64,000 nt of DNA from an uncultured Holophagaceae bacterium (lineage in GTDB: Bacteria > Acidobacteriota > Holophagae > Holophagales > Holophagaceae). The position numbers and the translations under genes were made by a program. The stretch lies in contig CAISFO010000052.1 in assembly GCA_903884655.1 (NCBI GenBank), forward strand, positions 62,001-126,000, in the 5' to 3' direction. Shown here piece after piece: positions 44,287-52,570 of the stretch (the first letter of the stretch is position 1; every line of letters begins with the position of its first letter). The notes beneath the pieces were generated by a model. That model made no database searches. It had not been told where the DNA came from and was given only the letters and a program-made list of their open reading frames with translations.

Positions 44287-45669
44287 GTGCCCGAAGTTCG
44301 CATGCGCCATTTTCTGCCGGCCCTGATGGGATCCCTCCATCAACAACGGGCCGAGGGCGAGCTTGTGCTCGAGCAGAATGACGGGACGCGACGGCTCTAC
44401 TGGGCCGATGGTGACCTCAAGTACCTCCGGAGCGACGCGGTCGGCGAACAGTTCGGCAACTTCCTCATCCGCCGCGGCGTGCTCGACATGGCCTCCCTCA
44501 AGGAGCTGCTCGCCGACGGAGAAGGCGCCCGAGTGGGTGACCGGGTGGTCCAGTGGGGTCTGATGACCCAGGAGGAGTGTGACGAGCGGCTCCATGAACT
44601 GCTGGGGTCGGTGCTGCTCCACGCCATGGAGCATACGATCCTCAAGATGACCTGGATCCCCGGGGCCCTCGGGGGGAATCTCAGCGGGGACCTCCAGTTC
44701 CGCCTCGACCACCGCTGGCTGGTCTGGGATACCTTCCAGAGCGCCAAGATCGACCGGGAACTGGTCGACATGTTCCGCAGCGAACCCAACTGGCGCTGGA
44801 AGGCCCTGCCGAACCTGCTGGACGCCCTCAGCAGCCTACCGCTTACGCCCACCCTGGCCTACGCGCTCTCCCTGTTTGGATCCGAGCCTCTGAGCTGCGA
44901 CACCATCGAGGCGCTGACGGGGCTTCCGCAGGCGGATGCGGCCAAACTGGTGGCCACCCTGTGGGCCCTTGGTGGTCTGAACCTTGTTCGTGGGGAGCTT
45001 CCGCTCCTCCCCAAGGAAGAACCCCCTCCCCCCCCGGCCAAGGAGCCGGAGCCCGAAATCGAGCTGGAACCCGACCACGAGCAGGATGCCATCTATATCA
45101 TCCAGGAGGATCTGACCCCTCCTCCAGCCATGGCCTTCGAGGAAGAGGCGCTTGAGCTCGAAGTGCCTGGTCCGACGCCCACCGCATTGCCGCCCTTCCC
45201 CCTGGAGGAAGAAGAGCCTTCCGCGCCAGAAAGGGCCCGACGCCTGGTGGTCAAGGCCAAGTCCTATGTGATGCAGGACCGCACCAGCGAGGCCATCCGG
45301 GCACTCGAGCAGGCCATCAAGGTGGATGGCGAGTCGCCGGGGGCCTACGAGGCCTGGATGCTCCTCGGACGGCTTCGGCTCAGCAATCCCGCCTGGTCGA
45401 CGCGCGCCATCGAGGCCCTGCAGATGGCCTCCAGGCTCAACCCCAAGGCCGCGGAACCCTGGGCCCTGATGGGAGAGCTCTACCACCGCAAGGGGTTCAA
45501 GGCCAACGCACAGGGCTGCTTCCGTCGGGCGTTGGGTCTGGATCCCTCGGTGGCTGTGCCCGCCGGTTGGGCCGAGGAAGACTCGACAATCCCAGCCCCT
45601 GTTTCCAAGGAAGGCCAGGCTGGCCTCATGGGCAAACTTAAGGGCATGTTCGGCCGTGAAAAGGGCTAG
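44287..45669 (+). CDS. DUF4388-like and TPR protein
   Basis: The 460-residue protein begins with a PATAN/DUF4388-type segment (RMRHFLPALMGSLHQQRAEG, EQNDGTRRLYWADGDLKYLR) at residues 5-50, then helical modules (FLIRRGVLDMASLKELLADG). A Pro/Glu-rich linker (about residues 240-310) precedes TPRs: AIRALEQAIKVDGESPGAYE, ALQMASRLNPKAAEPWALMG and NAQGCFRRALGLDP. Such proteins occur in gliding and signalling proteins of delta-proteobacteria. GGAG lies six bases before the GTG start. Near the flagellar genes but converging with the GT2 gene; a role in surface motility is possible but not shown. Confidence 0.7.
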   Translation: MPEVRMRHFLPALMGSLHQQRAEGELVLEQNDGTRRLYWADGDLKYLRSDAVGEQFGNFLIRRGVLDMASLKELLADGEGARVGDRVVQWGLMTQEECDERLHELLGSVLLHAMEHTILKMTWIPGALGGNLSGDLQFRLDHRWLVWDTFQSAKIDRELVDMFRSEPNWRWKALPNLLDALSSLPLTPTLAYALSLFGSEPLSCDTIEALTGLPQADAAKLVATLWALGGLNLVRGELPLLPKEEPPPPPAKEPEPEIELEPDHEQDAIYIIQEDLTPPPAMAFEEEALELEVPGPTPTALPPFPLEEEEPSAPERARRLVVKAKSYVMQDRTSEAIRALEQAIKVDGESPGAYEAWMLLGRLRLSNPAWSTRAIEALQMASRLNPKAAEPWALMGELYHRKGFKANAQGCFRRALGLDPSVAVPAGWAEEDSTIPAPVSKEGQAGLMGKLKGMFGREKG

Positions 45670-46742
45670 TCGCGGGACGAGAGCAGCTCGAATGAATAGG
45701 ACGGGCGCCCCAGCGATTCGAGCCGCCGAAAGATCATGTTGGTAGACTCGCGGACTTCATGAATGTCATCCGTGAAGCCCTCCAGCCAGTTCTGGTAGAG
45801 CTTGCGATCCTCACCATAGCCAAGCAGATTGGTGAAGTGGCCGAGGAGCTGCAGCTTGGTCGCGATGATTTCCTCGGGGGTATCCCGGTTGACGGCCAGG
45901 GTCATGGTCTCAACCGAGAACCGGTCCCAGAAGCTGTAGGTGAGGTAGCGGAAGAAGGCGATCGTCAGCGGGGCCGTCAACACGCCCCGCTCCTTCATAT
46001 TCAGCAGGCCGGGGATGATGCCCCAGTAGGCCGCTCCCACACCGGCCTTGGCCCAGCGTTCCATGCACTCGGCGGTCTGTTTCTCATCCTGCTGGTCGAT
46101 GAGGCCCCTGGCCAGGATCAGCATGGGCTGGCCATAGGCCGCTTCCAGCAGGATCTCGGAATGAAAATAGGCCGAGTGGGAGCTCATGGCGAACTGGGGT
46201 GAGGCAAGCATCCGGGTCACCGTGTCCCGGGAGATCACCAGGCTTGAAATCCAGCCAAGCAGATCGTGCCAGCCATAGGTGTTGCAGAGATCTTCCGTGA
46301 GCCCGCTGAGGATCCGGGCATCCCCGGGAAGCGCCCGGCGGGCCTGACAGCAGTGGAGGATGGCCGGGGGTTGGTCGGAACCCGCCTCAAGCGCCTGCAT
46401 GACCTGCTGGTACGCGGTGTCATCCGTGATCCAGTCATCGTCGCCCTGCAGCCAGGCGTAATCGTAGTCCAGGGCCGAACCGCTGAAGGCCCGGTTCACA
46501 ATTTGCGGCCAGTTGGAGGTGTGCTCCTCCCAGGTGCGCAGATGGATCCAGGGCGCGGTGTCTTGCCAGCGGGCCACCACCTCCACGGTGTGGTCCGTGG
46601 AACAGTTGTTGGAGATGAAAAGCTCCACTTCGCATGCCCCATCCGCAGCCCGCGCCACGGCCCGGGCTGCCGCGATGGCCCCGATGGCCTTGTCCAGGTG
46701 GTTGGCTCGATTCCAGGTGGGAATGACGACCAGCAGCTTCAT
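45666..46742 (-). CDS. GT2-family glycosyltransferase
   Basis: The 358-residue protein begins MKLLVVIPTWNRANHLDKAI, the GT-A nucleotide-sugar fold start, has ELFISNNCSTDHTVEVV and a D-D-D segment WLQGDDDWITDDT (the D-x-D metal site) near residue 100, and continues with family-2-like helices. It would transfer a sugar from a nucleotide donor. It lies beside the flagellin gene, divergent from it, so it may add to the filament or to an O-antigen-like glycan. The last four bases overlap the DUF4388-like gene convergently. Confidence 0.85.
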   Translation of the reverse strand: MKLLVVIPTWNRANHLDKAIGAIAAARAVARAADGACEVELFISNNCSTDHTVEVVARWQDTAPWIHLRTWEEHTSNWPQIVNRAFSGSALDYDYAWLQGDDDWITDDTAYQQVMQALEAGSDQPPAILHCCQARRALPGDARILSGLTEDLCNTYGWHDLLGWISSLVISRDTVTRMLASPQFAMSSHSAYFHSEILLEAAYGQPMLILARGLIDQQDEKQTAECMERWAKAGVGAAYWGIIPGLLNMKERGVLTAPLTIAFFRYLTYSFWDRFSVETMTLAVNRDTPEEIIATKLQLLGHFTNLLGYGEDRKLYQNWLEGFTDDIHEVRESTNMIFRRLESLGRPSYSFELLSSRD

Positions 46743-47081
46743 CGAAATCGCAACCTTTCGGGGGAACCTTCATGCTACCAGCCCGGTCCCGCCACCAGCC
46801 GCTCCGGTTGATCTCCTTACCGCTTCATCCACGGGCCCATGATGCCGCCTCGCCCCCAGGCAGCCAAAACCTGTCGTGGCAGCGAGATCAAAAACTCACA
46901 TTTTCACTCTGATAAAACAAATTTACATTATATAAGTATAAAAAAATTAATAATTTATAAAAGTTTTAAAATTTCTCTCAAGATCCGGGCCCGCCTGCCC
47001 GAAAAGGAAAGATGTTGGGGGATCCCCCCCACGCTCAACCCGGCAGCACGGATGCTGCCACGGCACATCACGGAGGATGTC
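46743..47081. promoter_or_regulatory. Divergent, A+T-rich intergenic region before the flagellin gene
   Basis: This 339-base gap lies between the GT2 start (minus) and the flagellin start (plus). Bases about 46887-46980 are strikingly A+T-rich with runs such as ATTTACATTATATAAG and AAAAAAATTAATAATTTA, unlike anything around them. I see no convincing sigma-28 (TAAA-N15-GCCGATAA) or sigma-54 (GG-N10-GC) box. The last bases include GGAGG five bases before the flagellin ATG. A bent or UP-like promoter region is the likely content. Confidence 0.45.
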
Positions 47082-47717
47082 ATGCCGCAAATCCTTAATA
47101 ACGTCACCGCCATGCAGGCCAGCCGTCAGCTGGGCACCACCAACAGCAACCTGCAGAGGGCGATCCAGCGGCTCACCACCGGCAAGCGCATCAACAGCGC
47201 CACGGACGATGCCTCGGGCCTGGTCAATGGCACCACGGCTCAGGTCGAAGCCGCCAAGGCTCAGGCGACCGTGATCGGTGACAACAACTCCTATTTCAGC
47301 TTCCAGTCCTCGGACGGATACCTTGGGGAAGCCACCAACCAGGCCCTGCGGCTGGCAGAACTGGAAGGCAGTGGCAACACCACGACCGCTGAGTACACGG
47401 CCGTTCTCGGCCTCTACTCCGCCGCCGCCACGGCCGGAAGCGCAGCGGGCACGGGCACGGACGCGGCTGCTGCCCTCGCCGACATCAACGCCGTTCGCTC
47501 CACCCTCGCAGCCAGCATGGCCCACTTCCAGAGCCAGGCGAACCTTGATGGCATCAAGGCGGAAGGTCAGACTGCCATCGCGGATTCCATCATGGGCGCC
47601 GACATCGGGGCTGAGACGGTGAACCTCACCAAGTACCAGATCCTCATGCAGGCTGGCACCAGTGCGCTGAGTCAGGCGAACCAGTCGAGTCAGAGCATCC
47701 TGGCCCTCTTCAGGTAA
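47082..47717 (+). CDS. Short flagellin
   Basis: The 211-residue protein contains only the flagellin core. The N-terminal D0/D1 part reads ILNNVTAMQASRQLGTTNSN and LTTGKRINSATDDASGLVNG; the C-terminal part reads VNLTKYQILMQAGTSALSQA and SQSILALFR. Typical flagellins have 270-500 residues, so the variable D2/D3 region is nearly absent; a short Thr/Ser/Ala-rich centre (GSGNTTTAEYTAVLG and following) links the two. GGAGG precedes the ATG. It forms the helical filament outside the cell, capped by FliD and chaperoned by FliS, both encoded just downstream. Confidence 0.88.
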   Translation: MPQILNNVTAMQASRQLGTTNSNLQRAIQRLTTGKRINSATDDASGLVNGTTAQVEAAKAQATVIGDNNSYFSFQSSDGYLGEATNQALRLAELEGSGNTTTAEYTAVLGLYSAAATAGSAAGTGTDAAAALADINAVRSTLAASMAHFQSQANLDGIKAEGQTAIADSIMGADIGAETVNLTKYQILMQAGTSALSQANQSSQSILALFR

Positions 47718-47737
47718 TCGGATTGAATAAGGCTTCC

Positions 47738-47764
47738 GGGGGGGCGGATCCTGTCTGCCCCCCC
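47738..47764 (+). terminator. GC hairpin after the flagellin gene
   Basis: GGGGGGGC (47738-47745) and GCCCCCCC (47757-47764) form a perfect eight-base stem with an 11-base loop, 20 bases past the flagellin stop. It is followed by CTCTCTGTCC rather than a T-run. It could cause partial termination so that flagellin mRNA exceeds flaG-fliD-fliS mRNA, or stabilise the flagellin transcript. Confidence 0.5.
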
Positions 47765-47797
47765 TCTCTGTCCTGATGAGGGAAGAGGAGGTTGGTC

Positions 47798-48187
47798 ATG
47801 GCTGATCAGGTTGGTTCCATTGGTGGTCTGGGGTCAGGCGTCCCCGGGGCGCCTTCCGCACCTGCTGCCGTGGTCCCGGGGGGCCACCCGGTCAAGATTG
47901 CCGGAGGTTCATCCAAGGAGTCGGCTCCCGCCGAGGGCACAGCTGCGTCTGGTTCCCCCGGCAAGGCGGTCGAACAGGTCAACAGCCACCTCCAGCAAGC
48001 GGGTTCAGAACTGCGCATCCAGGCGGATCCAGACACGGGTCGGGTCATCTACAAGGTCGTGGATCCTTCAACCGGGCAAGTGGTTTTGCAAATGCCTTCG
48101 GCAGGGGTGCTGGCCATGGCCCATAGTTTGCAGGACCTGGACAAGCAGATGGGCACCTCCGGTGTCCTGATGGATAAGAAGGGCTGA
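47798..48187 (+). CDS. flaG: FlaG-family flagellar protein
   Basis: The 129-residue protein has an unstructured Gly/Pro/Ala-rich first half and a C-terminal FlaG domain: AVEQVNSHLQQAGSELRIQA, DTGRVIYKVVDPSTGQVVLQ and MPSAGVLAMAHSLQDL. GAGGAGG lies before the ATG at 47798, which is preferred over the TTG at 47792. FlaG affects filament length in several bacteria. Its place between flagellin and fliD is standard. Confidence 0.88.
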   Translation: MADQVGSIGGLGSGVPGAPSAPAAVVPGGHPVKIAGGSSKESAPAEGTAASGSPGKAVEQVNSHLQQAGSELRIQADPDTGRVIYKVVDPSTGQVVLQMPSAGVLAMAHSLQDLDKQMGTSGVLMDKKG

Positions 48188-48213
48188 ATTTTTCCGGCAA
48201 CGCGAGGTCCGAC

Positions 48214-49710
48214 ATGGCGACAGCAGCATCTGCGCTCAGTTTCCAGGGACTGGCCTCTGGGGTTCAGACGGATGCCCTGGTCAGTGCGATTCTTGCCCAG
48301 GACGGTCTGGGTGTGGTGGCCCTGCAGGCCCGACAGACGGCCAACACCAACAGGACCAGCGCCCTGACGGCCATGAAGAGTGCCATGAATACGCTCTACA
48401 TTAGCTTGGCAGCCTTGCAGGATGGTCTCAACACCAGGACCGTCACCAGCACCGATCCCAACAATGCCTACGTCACGGCCACGGCCACTGGCGCGGCGGC
48501 CGGGAATTACGATGTGACCGTATCCAAGGTGGCCACCCGGGGCCGCATTTCTTCCACGATGACCGGAGGAGCCCCCTCGAACCTGGCGGTGGGCAGCCTG
48601 ACGGATCCCATTTTCTCCAATGGCGCCACCACGGGTTCCTTCGCCCTCCAAGGCACGGACGGCAACGTCGTCTCGATTTCAGTGAGCGACAACAGCCTGT
48701 CCGGTCTGCGGGACGCCATCAATGGCTCCAAGGCAGGCGTGACCGCCACCATCATCAATAATGGCGGGGCGACAAACCCTTACCAGCTGGTTCTGTCGGC
48801 CAAGGATACGGGAACGGGCACCACAGGCGGCGTTGTCACCATCGCTGACACCAGCGGCGGTGAAAACAACACGCTGGGCATCCATTCGGGTGCCGTCGGG
48901 ACCGACCTAAAGAGTGGCCTTCCGAATATCACCGGCGGACTCACTTCCACCGAATCGGGCGTGACCGCCAATGACGCCCAGTTTTCGGTCAATGGCATCC
49001 AGATGAGCCGCAAGACCAACCAAGTCACGGATGCGGCCGATGGCGTCACCTTCAACCTGCTGCAAGGTGGCCAGACCGGGACCACCACCCTGTCCGTGGC
49101 TCAGGACAAGACGGCTGCCACCACCGCCCTGCAGGATGTGATCTCCAAGTACAACACTATCGTGACGGGCTACGCCAGTGCCTCCACCGCCACCAAGAAC
49201 GCCGATGGCAGCATCAAGGCGGCGGCCCTGACCGGCGATTCAACTTCCAAGGCCATGCTGAACCAGATCCGGTCCGCTCTCACCGGGATGTCGTCCGCCC
49301 TGGCGGCAGCCGGAGCACCCTATACCTCGCTGGCCGCCATCGGTGTGACCACCGGATCCGATGGAACCCTTAGCCTCAATACGGCGACCTTCCAGGCCGC
49401 TCTCGCGAAGAACCCCAGCGCCGTCAGGAATCTGTTCATCACCTCCGGCGGGTCCAATGGTGCTCCCACCATCAAGGGCCCCGGCCAGTTGGCGGGTGAC
49501 CTGCTGTTCAGTCTCACTTCCTCGGGCAGCAGCATGCTGGCCACGGCCTTGAAGACGATCCAGAACACCAACAATTCACTCGCCCTCCAGATCAGCGCGG
49601 GGCAATCCGCCCTGGCGAGGCAAAAGGCCATTCTCCAGAGGCAATTCTCCAATATGGAAGTCACCGTTGCCCAGATGAGGGCCTCGGCCGGGAGCCTGAT
49701 CGGCGCCTAG
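48214..49710 (+). CDS. fliD: Flagellar filament capping protein
   Basis: The 498-residue protein has the FliD layout: N-terminal ALSFQGLASGVQTDALVSAI and ALQARQTANTNRTSALTAMK coiled coil, a beta-rich middle with FSVNGIQMSRKTNQVTDAAD and GVTFNLLQGGQTGTTTLSVA, and a C-terminal coiled coil ending IQNTNNSLALQISAGQSALA and QRQFSNMEVTVAQM. It caps the growing filament outside the cell and aids flagellin assembly. The flaG gene lies 26 bases upstream and fliS follows. Confidence 0.93.
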   Translation: MATAASALSFQGLASGVQTDALVSAILAQDGLGVVALQARQTANTNRTSALTAMKSAMNTLYISLAALQDGLNTRTVTSTDPNNAYVTATATGAAAGNYDVTVSKVATRGRISSTMTGGAPSNLAVGSLTDPIFSNGATTGSFALQGTDGNVVSISVSDNSLSGLRDAINGSKAGVTATIINNGGATNPYQLVLSAKDTGTGTTGGVVTIADTSGGENNTLGIHSGAVGTDLKSGLPNITGGLTSTESGVTANDAQFSVNGIQMSRKTNQVTDAADGVTFNLLQGGQTGTTTLSVAQDKTAATTALQDVISKYNTIVTGYASASTATKNADGSIKAAALTGDSTSKAMLNQIRSALTGMSSALAAAGAPYTSLAAIGVTTGSDGTLSLNTATFQAALAKNPSAVRNLFITSGGSNGAPTIKGPGQLAGDLLFSLTSSGSSMLATALKTIQNTNNSLALQISAGQSALARQKAILQRQFSNMEVTVAQMRASAGSLIGA

Positions 49711-49763
49711 CTTGGTCGACAATCTGGAACGCATGTGTAGATCAATTCTTAAGGAACCCTTCA

Positions 49764-50189
49764 ATGAATACCTACGCTCGCACCGCAGACACCTACCTCG
49801 CCCAGCGCGTCTTGGCGGCCAGTCCCGAGCAGCAGGCGGCCCTCCTCATGGAGGTCGGGCAGCTGTTCCTGGGGAAGGCCATCCGGGCCATGGAACAGAA
49901 GGACCACCGCCAGACGGCGAAGAGCCTCAGCAAGGTCACGGAAGTGATCACGGAGGCTGTTGTTCGTTTGAACCATGAAGATGGCGGGGAACTGGTCGAC
50001 AACCTCATGAGGATCTACGACTGGTGGACCCGGGAGATCTTCGACGCCGGCAGCACCAAGGACACGGCCAAACTGGAAATGGTCTCGCACCACATGGGCG
50101 AAATCCGTCAGGCCTGGGAGCAGCTCCACGAAAAGAAGTCCCGGATGTCGCAGGCCTCGGGGTTCCAGCTGAGCAATCAGGTTGTATGA
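49764..50189 (+). CDS. fliS: Flagellar export chaperone FliS
   Basis: The 141-residue protein opens with TADTYLAQRVLAASPEQQAA, where Y-L-x-x-x-V-x-x-A-S-P-E-Q is the FliS pattern, then LLMEVGQLFLGKAIRAMEQK and VRLNHEDGGELVDNLMRIYD. FliS binds the C-terminus of flagellin in the cytoplasm, preventing early polymerisation. Its TGA overlaps the following ATG, so the next small gene is translationally coupled. A second FliS-like gene lies at 60.45-61.01 kb. Confidence 0.93.
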   Translation: MNTYARTADTYLAQRVLAASPEQQAALLMEVGQLFLGKAIRAMEQKDHRQTAKSLSKVTEVITEAVVRLNHEDGGELVDNLMRIYDWWTREIFDAGSTKDTAKLEMVSHHMGEIRQAWEQLHEKKSRMSQASGFQLSNQVV

Positions 50190-50485
50190 GCGATGGTGAA
50201 GTGCTGGCCGCCATCGAACAGATGGAGGCCTGGGTCGGCCAGGGCGCCTGGGTTCCGGACCCAGGCGCCCTGGAGGTCTGGCACACCGGCTTCCTCGCCG
50301 CCATGGAAACCGCAGAGAAAGGACCAGGGTGGGTGGACCTGATGGCCAGGGCGCATGCCGTGGGTCGGCTGCTGGAGGCGAAGACCGGGCAGGTCGAGCA
50401 GGTGTACGAATCCATCAAGTCCGACATGAAGGCCCAGGAGCAAGGCCTTCGGGCCCTCCGCGGTTATGGCGGGACCACCCGCTGA
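50186..50485 (+). CDS. Small helical protein in the fliT position
   Basis: The 99-residue protein is translationally coupled to fliS through ATGA. It is predicted to be helical: EVLAAIEQMEAWVGQGAWVP, GPGWVDLMARAHAVGRLLEA and QVEQVYESIKSDMKAQEQGL. FliT, the export chaperone of FliD, usually follows fliS and has this size and helical character, but no clear sequence match can be claimed. It ends eight bases from the convergent glycosyltransferase gene. Confidence 0.6.
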   Translation: MSDGEVLAAIEQMEAWVGQGAWVPDPGALEVWHTGFLAAMETAEKGPGWVDLMARAHAVGRLLEAKTGQVEQVYESIKSDMKAQEQGLRALRGYGGTTR

Positions 50486-50492
50486 CCCCATG

Positions 50493-51935
50493 TCACTCCG
50501 GGCTGGATAGGTCGCGGACCACCTGCTGGATCACGGCCTCCCAGTCACCCGGCGCGGGTTGCCGATAGAGGCGCATGGTGGGATACCAGGGACTGTCATC
50601 CCGTCCGAGCATCCAGCGCCAGTCGGGAATGAAAGACAGCAAGGTGAAGGTGGGAAGGCCGAGCGCCCCCGCGAGATGGGCCAGGACGGTGTCCACCGTG
50701 ATGACCAGGTCCATGCCGCACAGGGCATGGGCTGTGTTCGAGAAGGCCTTCATCAGGGGTCCGAGGGGTACGAGTCCCGGCAATGGAGGCTCCTCTTGCG
50801 CCTCGTATTGAAAGCTGTACCAAGCCACGCCAGGAATGGCAGAGAGGGGCGCCAGCGCTGCGGCAGGCAGCGATCGCTTGGCGTCCCTGGAATGCCTACT
50901 GTTGCCGGCCCAGCACAGGGCCACACGCAGGCGGTCCGAGGTGGTGCTCAGCAGGCCGTCGATGTCCTGTCTGGCGGGAATCGAGTCTGGAGTGCGCAGG
51001 TAGGGAACGTCGGTTGGGATGGAATCCAGCCGCGTGCGGAACAGATGGGGGAGGGAAAGCAGGGATGTGTGCCAATCAAAAGGTGGCAGCAGGGCCTCTT
51101 CCGCGATGACCAGATCGATTCCCGGACAGGTGGCGGCGAGATGGGCCAGGGGCGGCTGAACCAGCAACAGGACTCGACCCCCAAGCGCCTTCACCATGGG
51201 CGCGAACCGGAGGAACATGAGGCTGTCGCCGAATCCCTGTTCCCAAGTCAGGAGCAGGGTCTTGTCGGGAAACGGGTTCCCTTCCCAGATCGGCTGGGGA
51301 TAGTTGCGTCTGGGCATCCGGTTCGGAATGGCGAGCCGCGACTCGAACCGATCCCAGCCTCCAGGCATGTCGCCAAACAGCAGGTCCCGGTGGCTCGCCA
51401 CGTATTCGGCTTCGGGGCCAGAATAACCTTCCAGTTGGCGTTCCATGTCCAGGCGGAGGCTGGCCCAATCGCCCTGGCGGACCATGAGTGTGTTCCGGCG
51501 ATCCAGGGCGGCCTGATTGAAGGGTTCCCGCTCAAGCACCTTCTCCAGTTCGGTCCTTGCCTGTTCCAGCTTCCCCTGCCGGATCAGGCAGTCCGAGTGC
51601 ATCAGACGGCCAGCCGGGCGACCTGGTTCACGGCCAATGGCCTCACGAAAACAGGCATCCGCTTCGTCCAGGCAGTCCAGATGCATGAGTGCCGCAGCAA
51701 AATGCACCTGCGCTCCGTAATGACGCGGATCCAGCTTCAATGCGGCTCCGCAGGCCTCCCGGGCCTCCTGGAAGCGTCCCAGCACCAGCAACAGCCCGCC
51801 CACATCCACCCAGCCATCGATCGAGTCTGGGCAGGTCTCCAGGAGCTGGCGAAAGGCCAGCAGGGCGTCCTCGTGTTTCCCGGCTGCATCCAGTCGACGA
51901 GCTGTATCAAGCAACTTGGATGACTTGGCACTCAT
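50493..51935 (-). CDS. TPR-glycosyltransferase (GT9-like) fusion, copy 1
   Basis: The 480-residue protein has three TPR-like units in about residues 1-130 (LDAAGKHEDALLAFRQLLET, GRFQEAREACGAALKLDPRH) and a GT-B-like domain with DKTLLLTWEQGFGDSLMFLR near residue 225, ALCWAGNSRHSRDAKRSLPA and MDLVITVDTVLAHLAGALGL near residue 420. The second half is the pattern of heptosyltransferase/GT9-like domains. It shares all these blocks with five neighbours. Unlike those it is on the minus strand, converging with fliS-fliT. I infer a sugar transferase whose TPR part holds a protein acceptor, perhaps flagellin. Confidence 0.75.
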   Translation of the reverse strand: MSAKSSKLLDTARRLDAAGKHEDALLAFRQLLETCPDSIDGWVDVGGLLLVLGRFQEAREACGAALKLDPRHYGAQVHFAAALMHLDCLDEADACFREAIGREPGRPAGRLMHSDCLIRQGKLEQARTELEKVLEREPFNQAALDRRNTLMVRQGDWASLRLDMERQLEGYSGPEAEYVASHRDLLFGDMPGGWDRFESRLAIPNRMPRRNYPQPIWEGNPFPDKTLLLTWEQGFGDSLMFLRFAPMVKALGGRVLLLVQPPLAHLAATCPGIDLVIAEEALLPPFDWHTSLLSLPHLFRTRLDSIPTDVPYLRTPDSIPARQDIDGLLSTTSDRLRVALCWAGNSRHSRDAKRSLPAAALAPLSAIPGVAWYSFQYEAQEEPPLPGLVPLGPLMKAFSNTAHALCGMDLVITVDTVLAHLAGALGLPTFTLLSFIPDWRWMLGRDDSPWYPTMRLYRQPAPGDWEAVIQQVVRDLSSPE

Positions 51936-52111
51936 GCAGGATCCCCAGAATGGCGAGTGTTCCCTGGCGTTGACGGTGGCCTATCTTCCAATAGCTTGAC
52001 CAGGGCTGCCTGGTTCAGGCCCATCGATTCTCACCCTGCCTTTCCTTCTGCCCGAATAGGCATAAGAGTTGCACATTGGCCTTTAAGAACGATCAACTTC
52101 TGGGGTAGTGC

Positions 52112-52498
52112 ATGTCGGTGCCAATTCCCGTCTCCTGGGGCGAACTGATTGACAAGGTCAGCATCCTTGAAATCAAGCTGGAGCCCATTCATGAGCCCCA
52201 CAAATTGGTTCATGACCAACGAGAACCGGAGGCCCTGCTGCCCTTTCGCACCCAAGCGCTCCTGAAAGAGCCCTCATTGGAAGCCCTTGTATCCGCCCTG
52301 AAAAGCGTGAATTCGAATTTGTGGGACGTGGAGGACCAGATTCGAGAGTGCGAGCGGGAGAAAGAATTCGGTCCGCGATTCATTGAACTGGCACGGTCTG
52401 TTTGTCGCCAAAATGATCGCAGATCCTCCATTAAACAGCAGATCAATATGCTATTGAATTCAAGTTTGATCGAAGAAAAATCATATTCAAAGTATTGA
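52112..52498 (+). CDS. DUF6165-family protein
   Basis: The 128-residue protein starts with VPIPVSWGELIDKVSILEIK, the pattern of DUF6165 proteins, and continues LVSALKSVNSNLWDVEDQIR (helical) and ARSVCRQNDRRSSIKQQINM. Members are commonly found with TPR-GT or polysaccharide genes. Its last third is A+T-rich, marking the start of the compositional shift that continues into the next gene. No enzymatic motif is seen. It starts 176 bases after the divergent glycosyltransferase copy 1, with no recognisable ribosome-binding site of note. Confidence 0.75.
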   Translation: MSVPIPVSWGELIDKVSILEIKLEPIHEPHKLVHDQREPEALLPFRTQALLKEPSLEALVSALKSVNSNLWDVEDQIRECEREKEFGPRFIELARSVCRQNDRRSSIKQQINMLLNSSLIEEKSYSKY

Positions 52499-52570
52499 TT
52501 ATACAAAAATTGATATTTTTTAACAAGCAGGAAAATTGCAATTTGGAATTTAGCTGTTTTGGAAGCCACC

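Noticed and set aside
46743..47081. Sigma-28 or sigma-54 promoter before the flagellin
   Set aside because: I looked for GG-N10-GC and GCCGATAA-type boxes and found no convincing pair in the A+T-rich stretch.
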